Below the pieces are notes generated by a model. It searched no databases. It worked only from the letters and a program-made list of their open reading frames with translations, and was not told the origin of the DNA. The position numbers and the translations under genes were made by a program. Of a stretch of DNA of 19,353 nucleotides, positions 6,016 to 12,366 are shown piece by piece. Position 1 is the stretch's first letter. Each line of letters begins with the position of its first letter. Source of the DNA: UBA10002 sp964373775. GTDB taxonomy: Bacteria; Patescibacteriota; Minisyncoccia; Phycocordibacterales; UBA10002. Location: positions 1-19,353 of the forward strand of contig CAYJWA010000014.1 in the NCBI GenBank assembly GCA_964373775.1, written 5' to 3'.

Positions 6016-6387
6016 CTAAATCTTCAACAAGTGCAATCCGACCACTTTCCGGAAATCTCGCATATTTCTCGTTAGAAGAATGCTTCCAGTAAATAGAGCG
6101 GTAGCGGCTATAAAGCTGTCCGAAAGCGACAAGCGGTAGGTGCGTCGCGTTACACCGGCAAGGCGCGCAATCTGTGAATCAACCGAAATTACCGATACTG
6201 CGTCAATAAGCTGTTCAATAAGCGCAATATCTTCAGCTGTCAATTTGCTGAAACTGAACAACTCCGCTTCGGTGACCGCAGAGATATACACCGGCATTCC
6301 TTGCGCGAATATATTTTTGATTACTGGAACAACGACAGGGTCGCCATCCAAATGATAAATTACCGCATTCGTATCAAGCAAGTGCAC
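6016..6387 (-). CDS. vapC: PIN-domain toxin, VapC family
   Basis: The protein has 123 residues, a normal length for the family. The PIN-domain acidic residues are in place: Asp5 in LLDTNAVIY, Glu40/Glu42 in TEAELF, Asp90 in LSLSDSFIAATAL, and Asn108/Asp111 in TRNMRDF. Such toxins are Mg-dependent endoribonucleases that cut tRNA or rRNA and stop growth until neutralised. The start is GTG at 6387 because the conserved LLDTN motif begins three residues later. The antitoxin gene ends 14 nt upstream on the same strand. The pair sits between the first pilin gene and the other five, so it is probably an insertion into the array. Confidence 0.88.
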   Translation of the reverse strand: MHLLDTNAVIYHLDGDPVVVPVIKNIFAQGMPVYISAVTEAELFSFSKLTAEDIALIEQLIDAVSVISVDSQIARLAGVTRRTYRLSLSDSFIAATALFTGSILLTRNMRDFRKVVGLHLLKI

Positions 6388-6401
6388 GAAAGCAAAAGTT
6401 A

Positions 6402-6569
6402 TTAGGATATGTGCTTATCCCATGCGCTGCGAAGCCGACGGAGTTCGCGGAGCATCTTTCCGCCGCGGCCTTTCCATGCACCCGCCGCCTTCTGCCATAT
6501 CAAAAGCCGTTCATTGGGAGCATGAACGCGCATCGGTATAGAAAGTGGCTGTCTTGTTTCTGTCAACAT
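6402..6569 (-). CDS. Small antitoxin paired with the VapC toxin
   Basis: A 55-residue protein starting at the ATG at 6569 (MLTETRQPLSIPMRVH) and ending at TAA 6404-6402, 14 nt before the toxin's GTG. The C-terminal half (WKGRGGKMLRELRRLRSAWD) is basic and helical with a Trp, as expected for the toxin-binding part of such antitoxins. I do not see a clear N-terminal DNA-binding fold, so the antitoxin family is open. Position, orientation and size support the assignment. An 11-bp dyad GTTATCCTAAC (6576-6586) just upstream of the start could be an operator for autoregulation. A weak promoter (TTGCGC, 17 bp, TAGGAT) can be drawn that would make the mRNA nearly leaderless. Confidence 0.75.
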   Translation of the reverse strand: MLTETRQPLSIPMRVHAPNERLLIWQKAAGAWKGRGGKMLRELRRLRSAWDKHIS

Positions 6570-6661
6570 AATTTTGTTATCCTAACACCGCATAAGCGTA
6601 CGCGCAATAGGACATAACACGGTATAAATCCTAAAAATTACTGCGCGAAACAGATAAAAAC

Positions 6662-7018
6662 CTAGAGACCTCCGCCGATGGCTTTAACAGTGTTATTGAT
6701 GATGGCGATGATGCCGTTCACAGAGACCATAATGACCATGCCGACAATGCCCCAGACCATATGCTTCACGCCCTGGGAGCGGGACTCCTCGTTGTCCAGA
6801 TTCCCGACAAACTGAACTAAGCCCCAGATGAAGACCAGAAACGCGGCGGCAAAGAGCAAGAAAATGAATGGGTTGATGATGTTGCGGCTGATGGCGTTGA
6901 GAAGTTCGTTTGTGGTAAGGGCGCGCGCAAAGAGCGGGACAAGAAATGAAATATGAAGTATGAAATATGAAATATGCAGCCAAAGACGGGGACGGGATTT
7001 TTTTTTCTGATATTTCAT
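6662..7018 (-). CDS. TrbC/VirB2-like pilin, divergent
   Basis: The protein has 118 residues from the ATG at 7018. Signal peptide about 1-33 ending LFARA, helix 1 about 50-71 (PFIFLLFAAAFLVFIWGLVQFV), charged loop (GNLDNEESRSQGVKH), helix 2 about 87-109 (MVWGIVGMVIMVSVNGIIAI). The loop-plus-VWGIVG pattern ties it to the other pilin-like proteins, though it lacks the MLSxWGLV motif. The frame is open 17 codons further upstream, but a -10 box lies 7 nt before the ATG, so a leaderless start at 7018 is preferred. Part of the signal peptide is encoded by an ATGAAATATGAA-type low-complexity repeat (about 6947-6976), unlike the rest of the gene. Confidence 0.72.
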   Translation of the reverse strand: MKYQKKKSRPRLWLHISYFILHISFLVPLFARALTTNELLNAISRNIINPFIFLLFAAAFLVFIWGLVQFVGNLDNEESRSQGVKHMVWGIVGMVIMVSVNGIIAIINNTVKAIGGGL

Positions 7019-7025
7019 GTTAGGA

Positions 7026-7127
7026 GATATACCAATATACCAATGATACCAATCTGCGAATAGATACAAATGACCCCTTATTTATTCGTATCTATTGGTA
7101 TATAGGTACCCATTCGTAGATTGGTAT
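7026..7127. repeat. Imperfect palindromic intergenic element, ATACCAAT/ATTCGTAT family, copy 1
   Basis: The left arm (about 7026-7072) is rich in ATACCAAT. The right arm (about 7078-7127) is rich in its complement ATTGGTAT and in ATTCGTAT, so the two arms can form a long imperfect hairpin. It fills the gap between the pilin genes at 6662-7018 and 7133-7495. On the minus strand it ends in TTGG-TATATC, an extended -10 box 7 nt before the ATG at 7018. Bases 7029-7053 match 10713-10737 at 24 of 25 positions. Confidence 0.75.
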
Positions 7128-7132
7128 CTGTG

Positions 7133-7495
7133 CTAAATTGTTGGCGCTTGCGGTATATTTTTTGGAACCGTTGTGTCCAGATTAAATGAGCTGACCAAGA
7201 TATTCACAAATCCCCAGATGGAGAGCATGCAGAAGACCGCGATGATGCCCCAGACAATGTAGAGTTTGGCTTCTGTTCGTTTCTCCTCCTCGCTTGCTTT
7301 GGTGATATAGACAAAGATGCCCCAGATAATCGTGAAGACCGCAAGCCCGATGATAAAGGGGATAACGACATTGAGAATCTCTTCAATTTTAGTGAGCAAT
7401 TGGGGAACCGTGGTAACGGCGGCAGAGACCGAAGCAACCGGAATAAATGCGCTGATGAGAAAAAGAACTACGGTGAGAAAAGTTTTTGACGCCAT
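7133..7495 (-). CDS. TrbC/VirB2-like pilin
   Basis: The protein has 120 residues. Signal peptide about 1-26 (ASVSA before Ala26), helix 1 about 42-64 (VVIPFIIGLAVFTIIWGIFVYIT), loop KASEEEKRTEAK, helix 2 about 80-102 (IVWGIIAVFCMLSIWGFVNILV), short Pro-rich tail. It is very similar to the protein at 5298-5780 across both helices and the EEKR.EAK loop, but lacks that protein's Cys-containing tail. Family members are small inner-membrane proteins that assemble into pili or channels of type IV secretion systems. No Shine-Dalgarno site precedes the ATG at 7495; TACTAT lies 8 nt upstream. Confidence 0.82.
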   Translation of the reverse strand: MASKTFLTVVLFLISAFIPVASVSAAVTTVPQLLTKIEEILNVVIPFIIGLAVFTIIWGIFVYITKASEEEKRTEAKLYIVWGIIAVFCMLSIWGFVNILVSSFNLDTTVPKNIPQAPTI

Positions 7496-7504
7496 AGTGG
7501 GTAA

Positions 7505-7620
7505 TAGTATCTAATTTCGAATACCAAGTATCGAATATCGAAAAATACCGAATATATAATCTCGAATCCCGAAAAAGAAAGAACCCGAAACACCGGTTGG
7601 ATATTCGATATTTCCCAGAT
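7505..7620. repeat. Intergenic element of TATCGAATATC words
   Basis: The sequence is built from degenerate ATACC/TCGAATATCGA words. TATCGAATATC (7529-7539) is exactly complementary to GATATTCGATA (7600-7610), making a long-range inverted repeat across the gap between two pilin genes. No reading frame here looks coding. Confidence 0.55.
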
Positions 7621-7634
7621 TGTATCACATCTTT

Positions 7635-8033
7635 CTACAATGGGGGTGGCGGACATTGACCGAAAAGGGAAGTACAGACGACTGTTACGAGTCCCCAGAA
7701 GGAAAGCATAACAAACAATATGAGGACGCCCCAGATAATGACCCGCCTGCCCTCGGCGATTTTCTCGTTATCCCCGCCTGCGGCAACATATTTCAGGATG
7801 CCAGCAAGAACGAGCACGAACGCAACGCCGATGAGAAAGGGAATTATGTTGTTGATTAGACCAATAACAACATTGACGGAAGTCGTAACCGAAATGTCAC
7901 CGACTTTGTATTTGGCGGACTTCCGCGGGTCATACACCTCAAAGACAGCAGAGGCAAGCAGGGGCGCGCTGGCGGCAACAAACAGAAAAATCCGTTCTAC
8001 ATGCCGCACTGCTTTTTTTGAAATCTGGTGCAT
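7635..8033 (-). CDS. TrbC/VirB2-like pilin with C-terminal Cys pair
   Basis: The protein has 132 residues from the ATG at 8033; a GTG ten codons upstream (8063) lies inside a palindromic repeat and is less likely. Signal peptide about 1-29, a short polar segment (YDPRKSAKYKVGD), helix 1 about 56-82, loop AAGGDNEKIAEGRR, helix 2 about 98-119 (VIIWGVLILFVMLSFWGLVTVV). It keeps the MLSFWGLV motif of the family. Cys120 and Cys127 follow helix 2, then a Pro-rich end. TAAAGT lies 7 nt before the ATG, a weak -10 candidate, and no Shine-Dalgarno site is seen. Likely a pilus or channel subunit like its neighbours. Confidence 0.8.
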   Translation of the reverse strand: MHQISKKAVRHVERIFLFVAASAPLLASAVFEVYDPRKSAKYKVGDISVTTSVNVVIGLINNIIPFLIGVAFVLVLAGILKYVAAGGDNEKIAEGRRVIIWGVLILFVMLSFWGLVTVVCTSLFGQCPPPPL

Positions 8034-8045
8034 ATGCGAAACTTT

Positions 8046-8181
8046 ACAAAACACAATGTTCACAAAAACTATTCAAAACACAAACTCATTTCCCCGTTTG
8101 GTTTTTTGTCTCCCTTCGGGAGATCCCCAGAAGGGTGGATATACTGTGTTTTGGTATATTTGTCGGGCATTTGTGTTTTAG
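8046..8181. repeat. Imperfect palindromic intergenic element of AAAACACAAA words
   Basis: The left arm 8046-8084 (ACAAAACACAATGTTCAC...) is largely complementary to the right arm 8145-8181 (TGTGTTTTGGTATATTTG...). Near the centre, TCTCCC pairs with GGGAGA over a 3-nt loop (8110-8124). It fills the space between two pilin genes. Bases 8143-8164 recur on the opposite strand at 17194-17215 with two differences. Confidence 0.7.
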
Positions 8182-8199
8182 AAATCTCGCGCTTCGGAT

Positions 8200-8724
8200 T
8201 TACGGCGATGCCGGTGGCGTTGGCGTTGGCGTTGGACAGGCTCTCTGATACGAGTCTGACGGCACATTAGGTCCTAGACCTTTAATTTTATCAATCGTGC
8301 CACAGACCGCTTCGCGAATCACAAAGACACCGAGGAGCACAAAAGCGCCGACAATGACCCAGACCAGCATCTTCTTGGCATCATTGATTTTTTCCGGGTT
8401 CCCTTGCGCCACCACGAACTTAAAGCCCGCGAGCACAAGAAAGAAGACAATGAGGAGGAGTCCGTACTTGACGACTTCTGTAACGACTGCGAGGAGAAGC
8501 GCGTCAATAGTTCCGAATCTAGTGGGGTTGCAGATTTTGCCGGGGGGACACGCCGCAGAACCAGTAGTACCGGGCTGATGCGTATGATTCGGGTTTGTGG
8601 TATCAACATGCGCCCAAACGGCCGCCGGCACAGAAAACAGTACCAGAGAAAACAAAATTACGGAGAGGAAGGGGATTCCATACTTTGCAAACCGCTGCAC
8701 CGTAGTTGTTTGTTTCGGTGTCAT
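8200..8724 (-). CDS. TrbC/VirB2-like pilin with His/Cys-containing N-terminal loop
   Basis: The protein has 174 residues. Signal peptide about 1-38 (PAAVWA before His39), then a polar loop with HVDTTNPNHTH and Cys59 and Cys65 (ACPPGKICNP). Helix 1 about 82-106 (VTEVVKYGLLLIVFFLVLAGFKFVV), loop AQGNPEKINDAKK, helix 2 about 119-138 (MLVWVIVGAFVLLGVFVIRE), a family layout with diverged sequence. Cys141 and Cys163 follow. The end is PTPTPTPPASP, encoded by three tandem GGCGTT units read on the other strand. The ATG at 8724 has no Shine-Dalgarno site. It belongs to the same array and probably the same apparatus. Confidence 0.78.
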   Translation of the reverse strand: MTPKQTTTVQRFAKYGIPFLSVILFSLVLFSVPAAVWAHVDTTNPNHTHQPGTTGSAACPPGKICNPTRFGTIDALLLAVVTEVVKYGLLLIVFFLVLAGFKFVVAQGNPEKINDAKKMLVWVIVGAFVLLGVFVIREAVCGTIDKIKGLGPNVPSDSYQRACPTPTPTPPASP

Positions 8725-8784
8725 GTTTTTAGCAGAGTGGATTAAAGGGGGTGAAAGGGTAAAAAAGGGGAAATGAAGTATTGG

Positions 8785-9324
8785 TTACTTTGCTAAAAAC
8801 GACCGCGCGTTCGCTGCTTCATCCAGAAACGCGGCCTCAAATGCCTTTGCAATGAGCCACGCGCCGAGCATAAGCGCAAATCCGATGAGAACTTTCACAA
8901 AGATGCTGTGCGCATGCTTAATGCTCTCCTCGCTTCCCCCGGCCGTGATGTAGAGGAATCCGGCGTAGGCAAAGCCCATGGTGGCGACAATCACGCCCGC
9001 CAAAATCCAGCCATTGATGATGGAAGAAGCAAGAGCAATCACACTGCCGAATGTACACTCCCCGCCCTCAACATCTCCTGGTTTAATCTGTCCTTCAAAG
9101 ACCATCTTGGGGAGCGTCGCCGCCTTAGCCGTTATTGCCGCCTTTATCGCTTCTTCTGCTGCTTTTTGGTCAGCGGCAGTGTAGTAATTATACCCGCACG
9201 GAACATACCAGAGATGCGTGGGTATGTGGAAAGCAAAAGCAACTGACGGCAGCGCGAGCTGGAGCAGGAACAGAAAAGCGATTAGAGCGCGGAGCGCGGA
9301 GCGTTTAGCGTTTAGACAAGACAT
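8785..9324 (-). CDS. TrbC/VirB2-like pilin with long extracytoplasmic N-terminal segment
   Basis: The protein has 179 residues. Signal peptide about 1-31, then an unusually long exported segment (32-95) with Cys43 (VPCGYN), an Ala-rich helix (50-70) and Cys90 (GGECTFG), which could form one disulfide. Helix 1 about 104-126 (NGWILAGVIVATMGFAYAGFLYI), loop TAGGSEESIKHAHS, helix 2 about 141-163 (IFVKVLIGFALMLGAWLIAKAF). The TAGGSEE loop and helix pair are typical of the TrbC/VirB2 family. The N-terminal codons overlap the left arm of an inverted repeat (9299-9317). It is the first gene of the array in transcription order, downstream of the solute-binding protein gene. Confidence 0.78.
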   Translation of the reverse strand: MSCLNAKRSALRALIAFLFLLQLALPSVAFAFHIPTHLWYVPCGYNYYTAADQKAAEEAIKAAITAKAATLPKMVFEGQIKPGDVEGGECTFGSVIALASSIINGWILAGVIVATMGFAYAGFLYITAGGSEESIKHAHSIFVKVLIGFALMLGAWLIAKAFEAAFLDEAANARSFLAK

Positions 9325-9424
9325 AGTATAAAGAAAGAGTTTAGCAACTAGCGTATAGTGTCTAGAAAATACAAACGGCGCAAAAAGTTTAGAAGGAGAA
9401 TTCTTAACTAAACGTTAAATGCTC
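9299..9424. repeat. Inverted repeat of GCGTTTAG words, with terminator-like hairpin
   Basis: GAGCGTTTAGCGTTTAGAC (9299-9317) pairs with 9406-9424 at 15 of 19 positions. On the minus strand, AAGTTTAG (9438-9431) pairs with CTAAACTT (9392-9385) and is followed by further T (to 9382), a possible terminator for the solute-binding protein gene. The left arm lies inside the first codons of the pilin gene 8785-9324. Confidence 0.5.
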
Positions 9425-9437
9425 ATCTTCCTAAACT

Positions 9438-10703
9438 TTATCTTATCAGCGCGCCTAACTCTCCATTCGCCCGTTGGAGCGCTTCGCTTGTCCGCGCCCG
9501 CCCGCCGGTAATTGATTCTATCATATTCTGAAAGACCGCGCCGGATTGCGCGGGGTTGGGGTCGGGAAAGGCGCGGGCGCGAAGCGCGGAGTCGTACAGA
9601 ATCGCGCCAAATGCGTCTCCGGGCCGCCCGGCAAGCAGGTCGCGCCGCACGGGCGGAGTGCGCAGCGCCGCGGCAAATTCAGAAACCGCGGCTTGCGAGC
9701 TCAGAGTAAGCGCAACTTGATATGCCTGCGGAAAATACGGGGTGCGGCGCATAATCGCGGCCCCGAGCATCTTGCCATAGGTAATAGAAATAGTGGCATT
9801 GCGCGGGGCAGGGAAGGGCGAGACATCAAAATTGAGACCCGCATTGCCGCGGCGCAGTTCTGCGAGCTCGCTCCCGAATCCGAAATAAATGGCGAGCCGT
9901 TCCGAGAGAAACGTTTGGCGCGACTCCGGCATTGAACGGTTCCATGTATAGACGGGCTTCACGGGATTTGCAAACTCCGTGTAAAAGTTAATAACGCTCT
10001 CCGCGCCTTGCCGAGCAAGCGCGGGACTGAAACTGCCGCTTTCAGAGGCAACCACGGGATTCCCGGCCTGCAGGAGAAGCGCGGCAATGATTTCTTTCGC
10101 GTTCGTTACATTGCGGTATTCGCCCAAGGAAACCGCGGCGCGGGAGATGTTCCCGATTCTGTCGCGGCGCGTGATGCGGGTCGCGAGAAGCAAAAACTCG
10201 TCCCAGTATTTTGGCGGTGTTGCGATGCCCGCCTCATCAAGCGCGTCGCGGTTCCAGTACATCAGGAGCGGGTCCACAGAAACAGGGAGGGCGTAGATGC
10301 CGTTTGGCTGGAGAAAAATATCAGCGCCGGCGATAAAGGTATCCTTATATTGCCGCTCGCTATAGTTCTCGTACGGAATCGGGCTGAGTTTGCCGCGATG
10401 CCGCGCCAATAGTTCCGGCGGCAGAAGAAGCATATCAGGACCGCCGCCGCCTGCAAGCGCCTCCACAAGTTCCGTGTCAAAGGTCTGCGGCGATTTTTCT
10501 TCATACGCAACTTTAATGGAGCCCTTCTCCGGAAAGTTTTTTGCCAAAAGTTCCCGCACCGCGTCTCCCGGCGCCGTACCCCACAGGGTGAGGGTAACTG
10601 ACTCCGCGCTTCCTCCTTGGGCTTTCGTCATTGCAAGCACAATAAGCCCCGCGACCACGAAGAAACCGAAGATGCCCAGAACGATGGTTTGGAATGTATT
10701 CAT
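9438..10703 (-). CDS. Membrane-anchored extracellular solute-binding protein (ABC family 1 type)
   Basis: The protein has 421 residues from the ATG at 10703. An N-terminal hydrophobic helix (about 5-25) anchors it; there is no lipobox Cys. The body follows the family-1 solute-binding pattern: VTLTLWGTAPGDAVRELLAKNF near the start, GGGGPDMLLLPPE, IYALPVSVDPLLMYWNRDALDEAGI with PPKYWDEFL, then RLAIYFGFGSE and YGKMLGAAI. Such proteins bind sugars or other solutes outside the membrane and deliver them to an ABC importer. No permease or ATPase gene is present nearby, and the substrate cannot be read from sequence. The frame runs 11 codons further upstream, but TATGTT lies 6 nt before this ATG as an extended -10, so 10703 is preferred. 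Base composition is distinctly GC-rich. Confidence 0.85.
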   Translation of the reverse strand: MNTFQTIVLGIFGFFVVAGLIVLAMTKAQGGSAESVTLTLWGTAPGDAVRELLAKNFPEKGSIKVAYEEKSPQTFDTELVEALAGGGGPDMLLLPPELLARHRGKLSPIPYENYSERQYKDTFIAGADIFLQPNGIYALPVSVDPLLMYWNRDALDEAGIATPPKYWDEFLLLATRITRRDRIGNISRAAVSLGEYRNVTNAKEIIAALLLQAGNPVVASESGSFSPALARQGAESVINFYTEFANPVKPVYTWNRSMPESRQTFLSERLAIYFGFGSELAELRRGNAGLNFDVSPFPAPRNATISITYGKMLGAAIMRRTPYFPQAYQVALTLSSQAAVSEFAAALRTPPVRRDLLAGRPGDAFGAILYDSALRARAFPDPNPAQSGAVFQNMIESITGGRARTSEALQRANGELGALIR

Positions 10704-10711
10704 AAGGTGAA

Positions 10712-10825
10712 CATACCAATATACGAATGATACCAATGATAACGAATGGATACGAATAAATCCACATTCCCGTCTTGCTTATTCGTTGCAATTCGTATAT
10801 TCGTACCCATCTGTATATTGGTATG
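10712..10825. repeat. Imperfect palindromic intergenic element, ATACCAAT/ATTCGTAT family, copy 2
   Basis: The left arm 10712-10759 and right arm 10779-10825 are imperfect reverse complements over about 47 bases, both bounded by CATACCAATATAC and GTATATTGGTATG. The 19-base centre is unrelated. The element runs from the stop codon of the methyltransferase gene (10826-10828) to the -10 region of the solute-binding protein gene. On the minus strand TGG-TATGTT lies 6 nt before the ATG at 10703. Confidence 0.8.
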
Positions 10826-11353
10826 CTAGATTTTTCTGAAAATCAAGCCGTAATGATGCGCGCCGGCATTGATGTTTTTCACAAACTGGAACCCGTTCTG
10901 TTCAAAAAGAGTTCGCGCGGATTGTTCGGTTACTACATGAGCCGGGTCGGGTCCCATCCGCCCGAACGACCCTGACCAATCAATAACAAGCGCCCTGCCT
11001 CCGTGTTTCAAAACCCGCTTCGCTTCCTTAATCGTCCCCGCTTTATCCGCAAGCTGGAAGAGGATATTTGAGAGGATCACGGCATCCGCGGCGCTATCTT
11101 TGAGATGCGTGCCGTTCGGTTTTTCCACATCTCCCCAGATGACCTCAAGATTGTGGAGGCGCGCGGAGCGCGCCTCATTCTTCAGCCGCGGGAGCAATTC
11201 CTTCTGCACCTCAATCGCGTAGACGCGCCCCGCATCGCCCACAGCCCTTGCCGCGGCAAGAGCGACCGCGCCGCCGCCCGCGCCGAAATCCGCGACGCGC
11301 GCGCCGCTCTGAAGGTCAAATTGCTCTATCACTCGTTGTGGCTCGGCGAACAT
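10826..11353 (-). CDS. Class I SAM-dependent methyltransferase
   Basis: The protein has 175 residues with a Rossmann-type methyltransferase fold. Motif I is VADFGAGGGAVALAAA (20-35). An acidic residue follows strand 2 (YAIEVQ, Glu48), motif II/III is around VIWGDVEK (71-78), and motif IV is ADAVILSNILFQL. RVLKHGGRALVIDW (113-126) is the usual post-IV segment. The pattern is UbiE/arsenite-methyltransferase-like, which covers many small-molecule and protein substrates; the real substrate is unknown. The ATG at 11353 lies 13 nt after the stop of the DNA methyltransferase upstream, so they are probably cotranscribed, though the GC-rich codons match the solute-binding protein gene rather than the RM genes. 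Confidence 0.82.
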   Translation of the reverse strand: MFAEPQRVIEQFDLQSGARVADFGAGGGAVALAAARAVGDAGRVYAIEVQKELLPRLKNEARSARLHNLEVIWGDVEKPNGTHLKDSAADAVILSNILFQLADKAGTIKEAKRVLKHGGRALVIDWSGSFGRMGPDPAHVVTEQSARTLFEQNGFQFVKNINAGAHHYGLIFRKI

Positions 11354-11366
11354 CTTCGTTTTCTCA

Positions 11367-12350
11367 TTAAGTTGATAATCGCATCTGGCGCGCCGCCCGC
11401 GGGAAAACGGCAGACGAGAGAATCCCGTCCTCCCTTTTCAAGCGCTGCCGGGCAATCTCAACATATGAGCTATTTATATCACATCCGATAAATTGTTTTC
11501 CCAGTCGCTTTGCCGCTACTGCAGTCGTCCCGCTTCCCACAAATGGGTCAAGAACTACCGCATCGTCAGCAAATGCGGTAAGCGCGATAAGATACTGACA
11601 AAGCGCGAGCGGCTTAACGGTCTCGTGAATGTTTTCCGCCCCCTTCTCTTCCGGAGATGGCTTCGGCAGGAGAAACACGCGGTCAAGCAATTCATGTATT
11701 CTCTCTGTTGTGCTCACATTTGCAGGGAACATACCGTCTCCAACTCGCACATTCGTATTGATGAGTCCCACCCGGTGTTTCTGCATATTTGAGAGATATG
11801 TTCCCTCGGTGGGCTTCTGCGCCATTACCATCGGTTCAAAACACGACTTGACTTGCGGCGTCTTCCACCCGCGCAAACGGTTCTTCATCTCCTCCTGCTC
11901 TAGGAGAGACAACGCCCTCAATTTATTGATAAAATGTTCCAATCCCATCGCCTTCATTTGATTTTGCGTATAGAGCCATAAAAACATATCACGCACCTCA
12001 AAACCAGCATCATCAACCGCAGAAGCCATACGGTGATACAGGCGTGGACTTGAAAAAGAAAAGAAAAAACCTCCGGGCTTTAACACGCGAAATAACTGAC
12101 TGGCCACCAAACTATACCATTCGTAAAATCGTTTCCCCTGTTCCCGGTCAAACTTCATTCCAGCGGGAAGCGATGTTACCACTAACTGGCTCTTGAGCCG
12201 ACGCGAAACCTTTTTCTGGTCCCATCCATTATCCAGTTTGTCTAGAAAATAAGGCGGGTCGGTTAAGACCACGTCAACCGACGCCTCCGGAAGTTTCGGG
12301 AGTAATGAAAGAGCATCACCGCATGTTATTTTGTCAAGAAGGACTCGCAT
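11367..12350 (-). CDS. Beta-class DNA methyltransferase with DPPY motif (RM system)
   Basis: The protein has 327 residues from the ATG at 12350. A TTG at 12374 that overlaps the upstream stop is possible but has no better ribosome site. Motif IV TDPPY lies near the N-terminus (residues 30-34) and motif I, VLDPFVGSGTTAVAAKRLGK, near the C-terminus (about 267-286), followed by FIGCDINSSYVEIARQRL. This order defines the beta class; DPPY usually indicates N6-adenine methylation. The target-recognition region lies between. The endonuclease candidate ends 16 nt upstream and a second methyltransferase precedes that, so this is one of two methylases of a single RM cassette. Two methylases are expected when the recognition site is asymmetric. 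Confidence 0.88.
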   Translation of the reverse strand: MRVLLDKITCGDALSLLPKLPEASVDVVLTDPPYFLDKLDNGWDQKKVSRRLKSQLVVTSLPAGMKFDREQGKRFYEWYSLVASQLFRVLKPGGFFFSFSSPRLYHRMASAVDDAGFEVRDMFLWLYTQNQMKAMGLEHFINKLRALSLLEQEEMKNRLRGWKTPQVKSCFEPMVMAQKPTEGTYLSNMQKHRVGLINTNVRVGDGMFPANVSTTERIHELLDRVFLLPKPSPEEKGAENIHETVKPLALCQYLIALTAFADDAVVLDPFVGSGTTAVAAKRLGKQFIGCDINSSYVEIARQRLKREDGILSSAVFPRAARQMRLST

Positions 12351-12366
12351 TGATTCAAATAAGATA

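Noticed and set aside
7026..10825. CRISPR array, suggested by short repeated words between genes
   Set aside because: The words are degenerate, spaced at 8-10 bp and arranged as palindromes; no constant repeats with unique spacers and no cas genes.
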